This document shows positions 16,797-24,382 of a DNA stretch of 64,000 nt, in pieces (positions within the stretch are counted from its first letter, which is position 1; each line of letters starts with the position of its first letter). Origin of the DNA: Gemmataceae bacterium. GTDB taxonomy: Bacteria; Planctomycetota; Planctomycetia; Gemmatales; Gemmataceae. The notes under the pieces were generated by a model. That model had not been told where the DNA came from. It did not search any database and saw nothing but the letters and a program-made list of their open reading frames with translations. Where the stretch lies: the NCBI GenBank assembly GCA_019636445.1, contig JAHBXO010000026.1:1-64000 (forward strand). Reading direction: 5' to 3'. The position numbers were made by a program, and so were the translations under genes.

Positions 16797-17327
16797 TCAT
16801 TTGGTTTGGTAATCCTTGAAATCCCACACCCACGCGCCGTCGTCCCGGTGTCGCAGAATGTAACTGTAAGTATTCAACTGGTGCTGCCGGTCGCGGATGC
16901 GGCTCGCCTTGCCGCCTTTCGCCCAGAGTTTGCCGGTCCAGCCGAGTTCCTTCAACTGAAACGTCGCTTCCCGCTTCGCGTAGCCGACCCAGAGCTTTGG
17001 GATGTCTCCCGTCGGCATCTTCGCCAGGAGGTGCACGTGATTGCTGCTGACGCTCAGGGCGAGGACTTGAGCCGTGTATTCTTGAAGCTTCGCCACCATC
17101 GCAAGCGCCACAACTTCACGCAGGTCGCGTTCGATCGTCACGGGCGCCTGCTTCATCAAGTTCAGGCTTCGCTGGTGAAGACTTTGATACATGCCAGGCG
17201 GCGGCGGGTTCTTGTAGTCGCCTTCGACGTGCTGGCGGTGGTGACGGGTGCGGAAGCCGCGCGGGTCGCCGTGGAGCCACGCGGCATAGGTGTGGGTCGT
17301 GCAGTGGAACCAGATGCGCTCGTCCAT
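16797..17327 (-). CDS. Y1/RAYT-type (REP-associated) transposase homologue
   Basis: This 176-residue protein is recognised as a Y1 (HUH) single-strand transposase homologue of a kind frequent in planctomycetes. The HUH metal motif is NHVHLL (His97 and His99). Tyr116 in LWVGYAKREATFQLKE sits where the catalytic tyrosine is expected. The C-terminal LWAKGGKASRIRDRQHQLNTY followed by SYILRH matches the end of the Y1 domain. The distinctive N-terminus (WFHCTTHTYAAWLHGDPRGF) is typical of the planctomycete group. The start is the Met before DERIWFHC; in-frame sequence upstream of it is REP-like DNA. Five hairpins with GAAG tails flank the gene in both orientations and there are no insertion-sequence ends, so it looks like a domesticated RAYT rather than an active IS200 element. 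Confidence 0.78.
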   Translation of the reverse strand: MDERIWFHCTTHTYAAWLHGDPRGFRTRHHRQHVEGDYKNPPPPGMYQSLHQRSLNLMKQAPVTIERDLREVVALAMVAKLQEYTAQVLALSVSSNHVHLLAKMPTGDIPKLWVGYAKREATFQLKELGWTGKLWAKGGKASRIRDRQHQLNTYSYILRHRDDGAWVWDFKDYQTK

Positions 17328-17341
17328 CGGTTGCCCCACTG

Positions 17342-17363
17342 CCCACGGACGTTCGTCCGTGGG
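17342..17363. repeat. REP-like hairpin 3, right side, reverse orientation
   Basis: A perfect 9-bp stem (cccacggac / gtccgtggg), loop GTTC, followed by CTTC. The A/T pair in the stem is a compensated change relative to the other copies, which supports selection on the hairpin. It sits 14 bp upstream of the transposase start codon. Confidence 0.85.
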
Positions 17364-17382
17364 CTTCGCCCCAATCCGGAAG

Positions 17383-17404
17383 CCCGCGGACGAACGTCCG
17401 CGGG
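17383..17404. repeat. REP-like hairpin 4, right side, forward orientation
   Basis: A perfect 9-bp stem (cccgcggac / gtccgcggg) with loop GAAC, preceded by GGAAG. It is inverted relative to hairpin 3, giving a head-to-head pair. Confidence 0.85.
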
Positions 17405-17420
17405 TAATCCCACCACGAAG

Positions 17421-17442
17421 CCCGCGGACGAACGTCCGCGGG
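17421..17442. repeat. REP-like hairpin 5, right side, forward orientation
   Basis: Stem and loop are identical to hairpin 4, preceded by GAAG and followed by GGAGTCA like hairpin 2. It ends eight bases before the stop codon of the SMP-30 gene. Confidence 0.85.
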
Positions 17443-17449
17443 GAGTCAC

Positions 17450-18481
17450 TCAAAACCCGATCCCCTTCACCTTCGTCTTGATGCGAATCAGGTGGTGGTT
17501 AGCGCAGATGTAGAGGTAGCTGCCGTCGTCGCCGAAGCAGCAGTTGCCGGTCTTGTCGTTGGTCACGATGGTGCCGAGCAGCTTGCCGTCGGGGCCGAAG
17601 ACGAACACGCCGCCGGGGCCGGTCGCCCAGACGTTGCCGCTCTGGTCGTACTTCAGGCCGTCCGGCAGGCCGGGGCGCTTGGCCTTCACGAGGTCGGTCG
17701 TGTCGTGGAGTTGCTTGCCCTCGCCGAGGGTGCCGTCGTCCTTCACGGGGAAGTTCATCCAGATCGCCTTGTCGGGGTCGGAGTTGGCGACGGTGAGCGT
17801 CTTGCCGTCCGGCGACAACCCGATGCCGTTGGGCCGAGTCATGACCTTCGTCAGCAGCGTCAGTTCGCCGCTCGGCTTCAGGCGATAGACGCCCTGGAAG
17901 TCCAGTTCCTTCGCGGGGTCTTCCATGATCTTCGGCAGGCCGTACGGCGGGTCGGTGAAGTAGAGATCGCCGTTCGGATGGTACACGAGGTCGTTCGGGC
18001 TGTTCAGCCGTTTGCCCATGTACTTGTCGGCGAGGGTGACGAACTTACCGTCGACGAGCTTCGCGACGCGTCGATCACCGTGCTGGCAGAGGACGAGATG
18101 CCCGTCCTTGTTGAACGTCAGGCCATTCGAGCCGGGCTCGTAGCCGGTGAACTTCGCCTTGCCGGTGTAGCCGCTTGGTTCGAGGAAGACGTGGAGGCCC
18201 TTCTTCGCGGACCAACTGTGGACGCGGTTGTTCGGGATGTCGCAGAAGAGCACCTGCGCGTTCTTCTTGTCCCAGACCGGCCCTTCGGACCAGGTGAACC
18301 CGGCCGCGAGTTCTTCGATCTTTGCGTCCTTGGCGATCAGGTCGTCGAACTTGGGGTCCTTGCGTTCGATGGCGCGGGCGGGCGCGGGGCCGTTGGGGTC
18401 TTCCTGGGCGAACGCTTTGATCGCGGAAGGCCCAAAGGCGGCGGCGGCGAGGAAGGATTTCAAGACAGTCCGGCGAGACAT
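17450..18481 (-). CDS. SMP-30/gluconolactonase-like secreted protein
   Basis: This 343-residue six-bladed propeller protein has a twin-arginine leader (MSRRTVLKSFLAAAAFGPS), so it is probably exported. The SMP-30/gluconolactonase metal-site motifs are all present: FTWSEGPVW with the Glu ligand, NSPNDLVYHPNGDLYFTDP with the Asn ligand, RPNGIGLSPDG, and LPDGLKYDQSGNVW with the catalytic Asp. A lactonase acting on a sugar lactone is the likely activity, with substrate unknown. The gene is flanked downstream by REP-like hairpins and is divergent from the peptide transporter gene. Confidence 0.87.
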   Translation of the reverse strand: MSRRTVLKSFLAAAAFGPSAIKAFAQEDPNGPAPARAIERKDPKFDDLIAKDAKIEELAAGFTWSEGPVWDKKNAQVLFCDIPNNRVHSWSAKKGLHVFLEPSGYTGKAKFTGYEPGSNGLTFNKDGHLVLCQHGDRRVAKLVDGKFVTLADKYMGKRLNSPNDLVYHPNGDLYFTDPPYGLPKIMEDPAKELDFQGVYRLKPSGELTLLTKVMTRPNGIGLSPDGKTLTVANSDPDKAIWMNFPVKDDGTLGEGKQLHDTTDLVKAKRPGLPDGLKYDQSGNVWATGPGGVFVFGPDGKLLGTIVTNDKTGNCCFGDDGSYLYICANHHLIRIKTKVKGIGF

Positions 18482-18687
18482 GGGTATTGGCTCCGTGGGG
18501 CCGTGCGGATCGGGGAGGAATGGTGCGGTCGTCCGGCGGCGAAAGTCATCGTAACGCGAACGGCGGGCGGGACAAGCGGATTCTGTTCCTACGTTTTCCG
18601 CTAGCCGGGCTGGACCGGACAGCTAGGAATGGTAGGATCGGTTCCCTCCCACCTACACGCACATTGTCTCGGAAGGGGTACTCCGCC

Positions 18688-20436
18688 GTGTCCACCGAAA
18701 CGAACGGATTGAAGACGACAACGCTTTCGCCGACGGGCCACCCCACCGGCTTCTGGTTCTTCTTCTGGGGCGAGTTCGCCGAGCGGTGCTCCTACTACGG
18801 CATGCGTGCGATCCTCGCGCTCTACATGACCGAACGACTCGGCGTGGACAAAGGCGACGCCGGCACCTTCATGTCGTTGTTCATTGCCGCCTGCTATTTC
18901 TTCCCGCTCATCGGCGGCTGGATCGCGGACAACTTCCTCGGCAAATACTGGACCATCGTCCTGTTCAGCGTGCCCTACGTCGCGGCACAGTTTTTCGTCG
19001 GCATCGAGAACAAGTATCTCGTCTTCGGCGCACTCGTGCTGCTTGCGATGGGGTCGGGCGTGATCAAGCCCAACATTTCGACATTGATGGGTCTCACCTA
19101 CGACCAGCAGAGGCCCGGGCAGGACCAACTGAGAACGAGCGCGTTCTCGTGGTTCTACATGGCCATCAACATCGGCGCGTTCCTCTCACAGGTGTCGATG
19201 CCGTTCCTGCGCACGAATTACGGTTATCAGATCGCGTTCCTGTTCCCGGCCGGACTCATGGCCCTCGCGCTGATGATCTTCGCGGCGGGGAAACGGTACT
19301 ACGCCCGGGAAAGCATCACGCGCAAAGTCGTCGGGGATCCGTCGACGGCACCCACCGAAGGACGAACCGTCACGGGGTTGCCGGTCTACACCAAGTTCGT
19401 CTCGCCGGAGGAGAAGGCCGCCGATACGAAGCTCAAACTCCAGACGCTCGGCAAGATCGGCGCGCTGTTCCTCACGGTCATGTTCTTCTGGGCGATCTTC
19501 GACCAGTCCGCAAGTACCTGGATCTTCTTCGCCAACACCTACATGGATTGCACGCTCTTCGGCGTCCCGACGCCGCCGGACGCGATCCAGGCGTTCAATC
19601 CGCTTTTCATCGTGCTCCTCGTGCCGGTCAGCGTCGCGCTGTTCAAAGCCTACCCGGTGAAGGCGACGACGAAGATCGCCATCGGCTACGTCCTGACGGC
19701 GCTCAGCATGGTGATCATGAGCCTGTCCGGCTTCATGTCCGGCACGGCCGAGAAGCAATTGAAGGTGACCTTCCCCGAAGGCAGTCTGGTCGTCCCGAAG
19801 GGGAACGTGAAACTCGATGAAGTGAAGTCCGGCGAAGTTACGCTCGGCGACCTGAAAATCCAAGCTACCGATTGGAACTTCAACAAGGACAACAAGAAGC
19901 TGGAATTCGCGAACGGCGGCATCACGTTCGGCAAGAACCTTTCGATCAAGGTCAACGGCGGCCACGTCGAAGCCGTTCCGAAGCCCGAAGACCTGTCCGC
20001 CGGCGGCGTGCTCGAACCGCTGATGAAATACGGCGACGAATTGAAGGACGTGAAACCCGAATTGGCCAAGGTCACGATCGAAGAGATCGACTGGGTGAAG
20101 CCGGCCGATCGGATCAGCGTCTGGTGGCAGGTGTTCGCCTATCTCATCCTGACCATCGCCGAGATTCTCGTTTCGATCACCGGCCTCGAGCTCGCGTTCG
20201 TCGCGGCGCCGGCGACGATGAAGAGCTTCGTCACCGCCTGTTGGCTTGCGGTCGTGTTCCTTGCGAACCTGCTGATCAACGCGCCGATCACGCAGCTCTA
20301 TCCGATGATGCCGCCCGGCATCTACTTCGCCATGCTCGGCGGTGCGATGCTTGCGATTCTCGCGATCTACGCACCGATCGCGTCGAGATTCAACCGGATG
20401 ATGGCGGAGCAGAAAGCCGCCGAGACGACCGGTTGA
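18688..20436 (+). CDS. POT/PTR2-family proton-coupled oligopeptide transporter with large external loop
   Basis: A GTG start behind GGAAGGGG gives 582 residues. The first membrane helix carries the POT proton-coupling motif ExxER (EFAER, residues 29-33) in FWFFFWGEFAERCSYYG. The helix FSWFYMAINIGAF and the late helix with SITGLELAFVAAPATMKS are also POT-typical. Between the predicted TM9 (IAIGYVLTALSMVIM) and TM10 (WWQVFAYLILTIAEILV) lies a soluble beta-rich stretch of about 125 residues (350-474). Most bacterial POT proteins have only a short loop there, whereas animal PEPT1/PEPT2 carry their extracellular domain at this position. The protein probably imports di- and tripeptides. The start before codon 68 of the longer open frame fits the signal-free POT N-terminus. 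Confidence 0.9.
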   Translation: MSTETNGLKTTTLSPTGHPTGFWFFFWGEFAERCSYYGMRAILALYMTERLGVDKGDAGTFMSLFIAACYFFPLIGGWIADNFLGKYWTIVLFSVPYVAAQFFVGIENKYLVFGALVLLAMGSGVIKPNISTLMGLTYDQQRPGQDQLRTSAFSWFYMAINIGAFLSQVSMPFLRTNYGYQIAFLFPAGLMALALMIFAAGKRYYARESITRKVVGDPSTAPTEGRTVTGLPVYTKFVSPEEKAADTKLKLQTLGKIGALFLTVMFFWAIFDQSASTWIFFANTYMDCTLFGVPTPPDAIQAFNPLFIVLLVPVSVALFKAYPVKATTKIAIGYVLTALSMVIMSLSGFMSGTAEKQLKVTFPEGSLVVPKGNVKLDEVKSGEVTLGDLKIQATDWNFNKDNKKLEFANGGITFGKNLSIKVNGGHVEAVPKPEDLSAGGVLEPLMKYGDELKDVKPELAKVTIEEIDWVKPADRISVWWQVFAYLILTIAEILVSITGLELAFVAAPATMKSFVTACWLAVVFLANLLINAPITQLYPMMPPGIYFAMLGGAMLAILAIYAPIASRFNRMMAEQKAAETTG

Positions 20437-20484
20437 GTCATACGGTTTCCATGTACAGTCAGCCGCTCGAGTCGATTCTCTTGG

Positions 20485-20559
20485 CTCAGAACTCATCCCT
20501 CAGAACTCATGACTCGATTTTCAAATTTGAGTCGTGAGTTCTGAGGGATGAGTTCTGAG
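20485..20559. repeat. 31-bp near-perfect inverted repeat between convergent genes
   Basis: The arms at 20485-20515 and 20529-20559 pair over 31 bp with a single G-T type mismatch around a 13-nt AT-rich loop. Each arm contains CTCAGAACTCAT twice. It lies between the convergent POT and carboxyltransferase genes and would form a very stable hairpin in either transcript. It may act as a bidirectional terminator or be a small mobile palindrome. Confidence 0.8.
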
Positions 20560-20599
20560 TACGGAGTTCACGAATCGAACGACCGGACAACGAACCGTA

Positions 20600-22195
20600 T
20601 CACACCTGGAACACCCCCGTCTTGAACTCGCGGCCGTCGTCGTGGCGCGCCGCGATCTCGAACGCTTCCAGCAGCACAGCGCGCGTCCGCTCCGGCGGCA
20701 CAATCGCGTCCACCCACATCCGGGCGGCCGCGTAGCGGATGTCGGTCTGCTCGTCGTAGCTCCGCTTCACCTTGTCCCGCAGCTCGGCCAGCTCGGCCGC
20801 TTCGGGTTCCTGCCCAGCCCGTTTCAAGGCCTGCACCTGAATGTCCAGCAGCGTATTTGCGGCCTGGTCGCCGCCCATGACGGCGTACTTGGCCGTCGGC
20901 CACGCGAAGATGAAGCGCGGATCGAACGCCTTGCCGCAAAGGGCGTAGTTGCCGGCACCGAACGAACCGCCGGTGATGAGCGTGATCTTTGGGACGACGG
21001 AGTTGCTGATCGCGTTCACGAGCTTCGCCCCGGCCTTGATGATGCCGGCCTGCTCCGAATCGCGGCCGACCATGAAGCCGTTGACGTTTTGGAGGAACAG
21101 AATCGGCACGCGCGTCTGATTGCAGTCCATGACGAACCGCGCCGCCTTCTCGGCCGAGTCGACGTAGAGGACGCCGCCGAACTGCAGGACGCCGGTCGCG
21201 GTCTTGACGCGACCAGTCTGGTTCGCGACGACGCCGACGGGCCGCCCGCCGAGCCGGCCGGTGCCGCAGACGACGGTCTCGCCGTACTCGGCCTTGTACT
21301 CGTCGAAGGGGACGGGGTCGAGGAGGTGTTTGAGGAGATCGCGGATGTCGTCCGTATTTCCGAGCGGGGGATGTAAATCCCCCGAGTGTTCGGACGTCGC
21401 AGCTTGTGTTGCGGTGTCAATCGCTTCTGGGATGTCGGAGCGATCGGGGGGCTGACGCCCCCCGCTCAGTGGGAAATTTCCAATCAATCGTCGCAATCTC
21501 TCCAGACAGCTCGCGTCGTCCTTCTCGCGGTAGTCGATGGTGCCGCTGATCGCGGCGTGCATCTTCGCTCCGCCCAACTCTTCATGGTCGACCTGCTGGC
21601 CAATCGCGGCCTTCACGAGCGCCGGGCCGGCGAGATACAAACCGCTGCCCTCCGTCATCAGCAGCTTGTCGCAGAGCACCGGCAGGTAGCCGCCGCCGGC
21701 GACGCAATTGCCCATGATCGCCGCGAACTGCGGGATCCCTTCGGCCGAGATGACCGCGTTGTTCCGGAAGATGCGGCCGAAGTCGTCTTCATCAGGGAAG
21801 ACCTCGTCCTGAAGGGGAAGAAAGACGCCAGCGGAATCGACGAGATACACCAGCGGCAGCCGGTTCTCCCGCGCGATCCGTTGGGCGCGCAGCACCTTCT
21901 TGCACGTCATCGGGAAGAACGCCCCGGCCTTCACCGTCGCGTCGTTCGCGATCACCATGACGCGCCGGTCTTCGACCGTGCCGATCCCCGTCACGACGCC
22001 GGCCGACGGTGCGCCGCCCCACTCGGCGTACATCCCATGAGCGGCCCAGAGGCCGAGTTCGAAGAGTTCGCCGTCGAGGAGCTTCGCGATCCGCTCGCGT
22101 GCGGTCAGCCGGCCCTTCTCGTGCTGGCGGGCGATCGCCTTCGCCCCGCCGCCCTGCCGGATGGTCGCCTCCTCGGCCGCGAGATCGAACGACAT
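20600..22195 (-). CDS. Acyl-CoA carboxylase carboxyltransferase (MCC-beta/PccB-like)
   Basis: This 531-residue protein of the crotonase-fold carboxyltransferase family transfers carboxyl from biotin to an acyl-CoA. It begins with the usual GGAKAIARQHEKGRLTARERI. The N-domain has VANDATVKAGAFFPMTCKKV and MGNCVAGGGYLPVLCD, and the C-domain has ITGGSFGAGNYALCGKAFDP and MGGDQAAN, closest to methylcrotonyl-CoA and related carboxylases. Between DYREKDDASCLERLRRLI and DIRDLLKHLLDP the linker (about residues 240-283) is encoded by two strong DNA palindromes with an odd composition, probably an in-frame repeat insertion. No biotin carboxylase gene is adjacent, so the partner is encoded elsewhere. It lies nine bases after pyrE on the same strand. 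Confidence 0.9.
   Translation of the reverse strand: MSFDLAAEEATIRQGGGAKAIARQHEKGRLTARERIAKLLDGELFELGLWAAHGMYAEWGGAPSAGVVTGIGTVEDRRVMVIANDATVKAGAFFPMTCKKVLRAQRIARENRLPLVYLVDSAGVFLPLQDEVFPDEDDFGRIFRNNAVISAEGIPQFAAIMGNCVAGGGYLPVLCDKLLMTEGSGLYLAGPALVKAAIGQQVDHEELGGAKMHAAISGTIDYREKDDASCLERLRRLIGNFPLSGGRQPPDRSDIPEAIDTATQAATSEHSGDLHPPLGNTDDIRDLLKHLLDPVPFDEYKAEYGETVVCGTGRLGGRPVGVVANQTGRVKTATGVLQFGGVLYVDSAEKAARFVMDCNQTRVPILFLQNVNGFMVGRDSEQAGIIKAGAKLVNAISNSVVPKITLITGGSFGAGNYALCGKAFDPRFIFAWPTAKYAVMGGDQAANTLLDIQVQALKRAGQEPEAAELAELRDKVKRSYDEQTDIRYAAARMWVDAIVPPERTRAVLLEAFEIAARHDDGREFKTGVFQV
21365..21464. repeat. Two GC-rich palindromes inside the carboxyltransferase gene
   Basis: Hairpin one is cggggga / tcccccg (21365-21384) with a 6-nt loop; hairpin two is cggggggc / gccccccg (21445-21464) with loop TGAC. 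The DNA between and around them codes in frame for a Pro/Thr/Ala-rich linker. Confidence 0.75.
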
Positions 22196-22204
22196 GACTG
22201 TTCC

Positions 22205-22753
22205 TCAACCCGTTGGCGGTTCGATGCCGAAATCGCGGATCGTGAAAATCGGCCGGAAATCGTACTTCGCCAGCGCCTCGCGGGCGCCCTGCAACCGGTC
22301 GCAGATGCACGCCACGCGCAGCACCGTCGCCCCCAGCGCCTCGACGGCTTCGATCGCCTGCACGACGCTGCCACCAGTCGTCAGCACGTCGTCGATTACC
22401 ACGACTTTGTCGCCGGCGCGCACCTGGCCTTCGACGAGTTCCTTGCCGCCGTGCTCCTTCACCTTCTTGCGGACGAAGAACCCCTCCATCGTACGGCCGT
22501 GGCGATGGAATGCCGTGAGCGCCGCCGCCGCCATCGGGATCGCGCCGACTTCGAGGCCGCCGATCGCCTGGAAATCCAGATCGGCCGACGCCTCGTAAAG
22601 CAGTTCGCCGAGCAGCGTGATCGCTTCGGCGTGGAAGAGCACTTTCTTCGAATTGACGTAGTAGCTGGACTTCTTGCCGCTGGCGAGCGTGAAGTCGCCG
22701 AACTGCAAGGCCCGTTCGCGGAAGAGTTGCTGGAGGCGGTCGCGGGAAGTCAT
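22205..22753 (-). CDS. pyrE: Orotate phosphoribosyltransferase
   Basis: This 182-residue enzyme converts orotate and PRPP to OMP in pyrimidine synthesis. It has the substrate-side LASGKKSSYYVNSKK, GGLEVGAIPMA, and FFVRKKVKEHG with the conserved flexible-loop basic residues. The PRPP-binding VVVIDDVLTTGGSV lies at about residues 112-125. Length and motifs are normal for bacterial PyrE. It is the first gene of a possible two-gene transcript with the carboxyltransferase and is divergent from the pterin dehydratase gene, with only 45 bp between the start codons. Confidence 0.93.
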   Translation of the reverse strand: MTSRDRLQQLFRERALQFGDFTLASGKKSSYYVNSKKVLFHAEAITLLGELLYEASADLDFQAIGGLEVGAIPMAAAALTAFHRHGRTMEGFFVRKKVKEHGGKELVEGQVRAGDKVVVIDDVLTTGGSVVQAIEAVEALGATVLRVACICDRLQGAREALAKYDFRPIFTIRDFGIEPPTG

Positions 22754-22798
22754 ATCGGGAGGTTCGTGAGGAGTGGGTCGAGAAGGATATACTATTCA

Positions 22799-23182
22799 AT
22801 GCCCACCACTCACGAACCCATCGTCATGGACAAGCACACCTACACCGACGCCGAAGTCGCCGCGAAACTCGCCGAGCACGGCCTAACCGAATGGCACCTC
22901 GAAGACGGCTGGATTCGCCGGAAGTACAACACCGACGGCTGGCCGCAGACGCTCATGGCCGTGAACGCCATCGGCTACCTCTGCGAGGCCGCGTGGCACC
23001 ACGCGGACCTCAGCATCACCTGGGGCAAGCTCTGGGTGAAGCTCAAGACCCACGACGCCGGCGGCATCACCGATAAGGATTTCGCATTGGCGAAGGAAAT
23101 CGAAGCGGTAGTATTGTGGCGACCGGCCGGCGGAAGTCCGCTTGGCTCGGGCAACCCCAAAAAGTTTGTATTCAGCAAGTGA
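22799..23182 (+). CDS. 4a-hydroxytetrahydrobiopterin dehydratase (pterin carbinolamine dehydratase)
   Basis: This 127-residue PCD/DCoH-family protein dehydrates 4a-hydroxytetrahydropterin to recycle the cofactor of aromatic amino acid hydroxylases. The signature EAAWHHADLSITWGKLWVKL carries the catalytic His pair. The C-terminal ITDKDFALAKEIEAVV is also typical, and the extreme C-terminus GNPKKFVFSK matches the family ending. It starts with ATG close to an AAGGA and a TATACT; a start nine codons later (MDKHTYTD) is possible. No phenylalanine hydroxylase gene is nearby. Confidence 0.9.
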   Translation: MPTTHEPIVMDKHTYTDAEVAAKLAEHGLTEWHLEDGWIRRKYNTDGWPQTLMAVNAIGYLCEAAWHHADLSITWGKLWVKLKTHDAGGITDKDFALAKEIEAVVLWRPAGGSPLGSGNPKKFVFSK

Positions 23183-23187
23183 GCGCC

Positions 23188-24378
23188 ATGAAACGACTCC
23201 TCTCCCTCGCGATGGTGATGATTCCATCGTTCGCCTTCGCCCAGACGCTCTCCGTCACCGGCGGCAAGGCGGACGCCACCAACGTCGTCTTGCGGACGGA
23301 CGATAAGCTCCCCGGCAACCGCGCCGTGCACGGCGAAGACGGCTCCTGGATTCAATCGTCCGGTGCCGGCGGAGTGTTCGTCATCCCGTCCCTCAAGGCC
23401 GGGCAGACCATCGATTACAAGTTCATCCAGGTGAAGCGGAAGCCGCCGACCGAATACAAGTTCAAAGAGACCGCCGGCGAGCACGTGGACGTCCTCTTCG
23501 GCGACCGGCCGGTACTGCGCTACATGAACAAGCCGCGCGACGGCACCACGAAGGACACGCACGAACTCTCGTTCAAGCCGTTCCACCACGTCTTCGACCC
23601 CAAAACCGGCCAAACCCTGCTGACGAACGGCGCGGGCCTCGCCGCGAACAAGGAGTTGCTCTTCCCGCACCACCGCGGCCTGTTCTTCGCGTTTAACCGG
23701 ATCAACACCGGCGACAAGCAAGAGTCCGACACCTGGCACGGCCGCAACGGCGAGTACACCCTGCACGAGAAGATGCTCGCCACCGAGGCCGGCGAAGTCT
23801 TCGCCCGGCACCGCGCCCTCCTCACCTGGCACGGCCGCGACGGCAAGACCTTCGCCACCGAAGAACGCGAACTAACGACATACAACGTCCCCGGCGGCAC
23901 GCTCCTCGACTTCGTTACCGAACTCAAGACCGACCGCCCGAAGGTCCGACTCGACGGCGACCCGCAGCACGCCGGCTTCCACTTCCGCGCGAACATGGAG
24001 GTCAGCAAGAACGGCAAGGCGAACACCTACTACCTCCGCCCCGATGGCAAGGACAAGCCCGGCGCGACCCGCAACTGGGACGCGAAGGGGAAGAACCCGG
24101 CGACCGTGAACCTGCCGTGGAATGCGATGAGCTGCGTGATCGGCGGCCAGCGCTACACGGTGCTGCGGATCAACCACCCGGACAACCCGAAGGAGACCCG
24201 CGGCAGCGAGCGCGACTACGGCCGTTTCGGCGACTACTTCGAATACGACCTGACGCCGTCGAACCCGTTGAAGCTGAAGTACCGCGTCTGGATTCAGGAA
24301 GGCGAGATGACCGGCGAGCAGTGCGAGGCGCTGGCGGCGGGGTTCGTGCAGACGCCCACGGTGAAACTGGCGAAATGA
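23188..24378 (+). CDS. Secreted PmoA-like DUF6807 protein
   Basis: This 396-residue protein has a signal peptide (MKRLLSLAMVMIPSFAFAQ) cleaved before TLSVTGG. The bulk matches the planctomycete PmoA-like family (DUF6807), with HELSFKPFHHVFDPKTGQ, LLFPHHRGLFFAFNRI, WHGRNGEYTLHEKM and a C-terminal SERDYGRFGDYFEYDL. The family is secreted and of unknown function despite the PmoA name; the beta-rich pattern suggests a jelly-roll or sandwich fold and the conserved His-His pairs could bind metal or sugar. It starts five bases after the pterin dehydratase stop codon, so the two genes are likely cotranscribed. Confidence 0.82.
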   Translation: MKRLLSLAMVMIPSFAFAQTLSVTGGKADATNVVLRTDDKLPGNRAVHGEDGSWIQSSGAGGVFVIPSLKAGQTIDYKFIQVKRKPPTEYKFKETAGEHVDVLFGDRPVLRYMNKPRDGTTKDTHELSFKPFHHVFDPKTGQTLLTNGAGLAANKELLFPHHRGLFFAFNRINTGDKQESDTWHGRNGEYTLHEKMLATEAGEVFARHRALLTWHGRDGKTFATEERELTTYNVPGGTLLDFVTELKTDRPKVRLDGDPQHAGFHFRANMEVSKNGKANTYYLRPDGKDKPGATRNWDAKGKNPATVNLPWNAMSCVIGGQRYTVLRINHPDNPKETRGSERDYGRFGDYFEYDLTPSNPLKLKYRVWIQEGEMTGEQCEALAAGFVQTPTVKLAK

Positions 24379-24382
24379 CGGA

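Noticed and set aside
16797..17327. The transposase as part of an intact IS200/IS605 element
   Set aside because: There is no TnpB gene and no left-end/right-end structure of an IS. The flanking hairpins are multiple and in both orientations, which fits a REP system better.
22787..22792. A TATACT box close to the pterin dehydratase start as a leaderless promoter
   Set aside because: The -35 region is not evident and planctomycete promoters are poorly defined, so it is not called as a feature.
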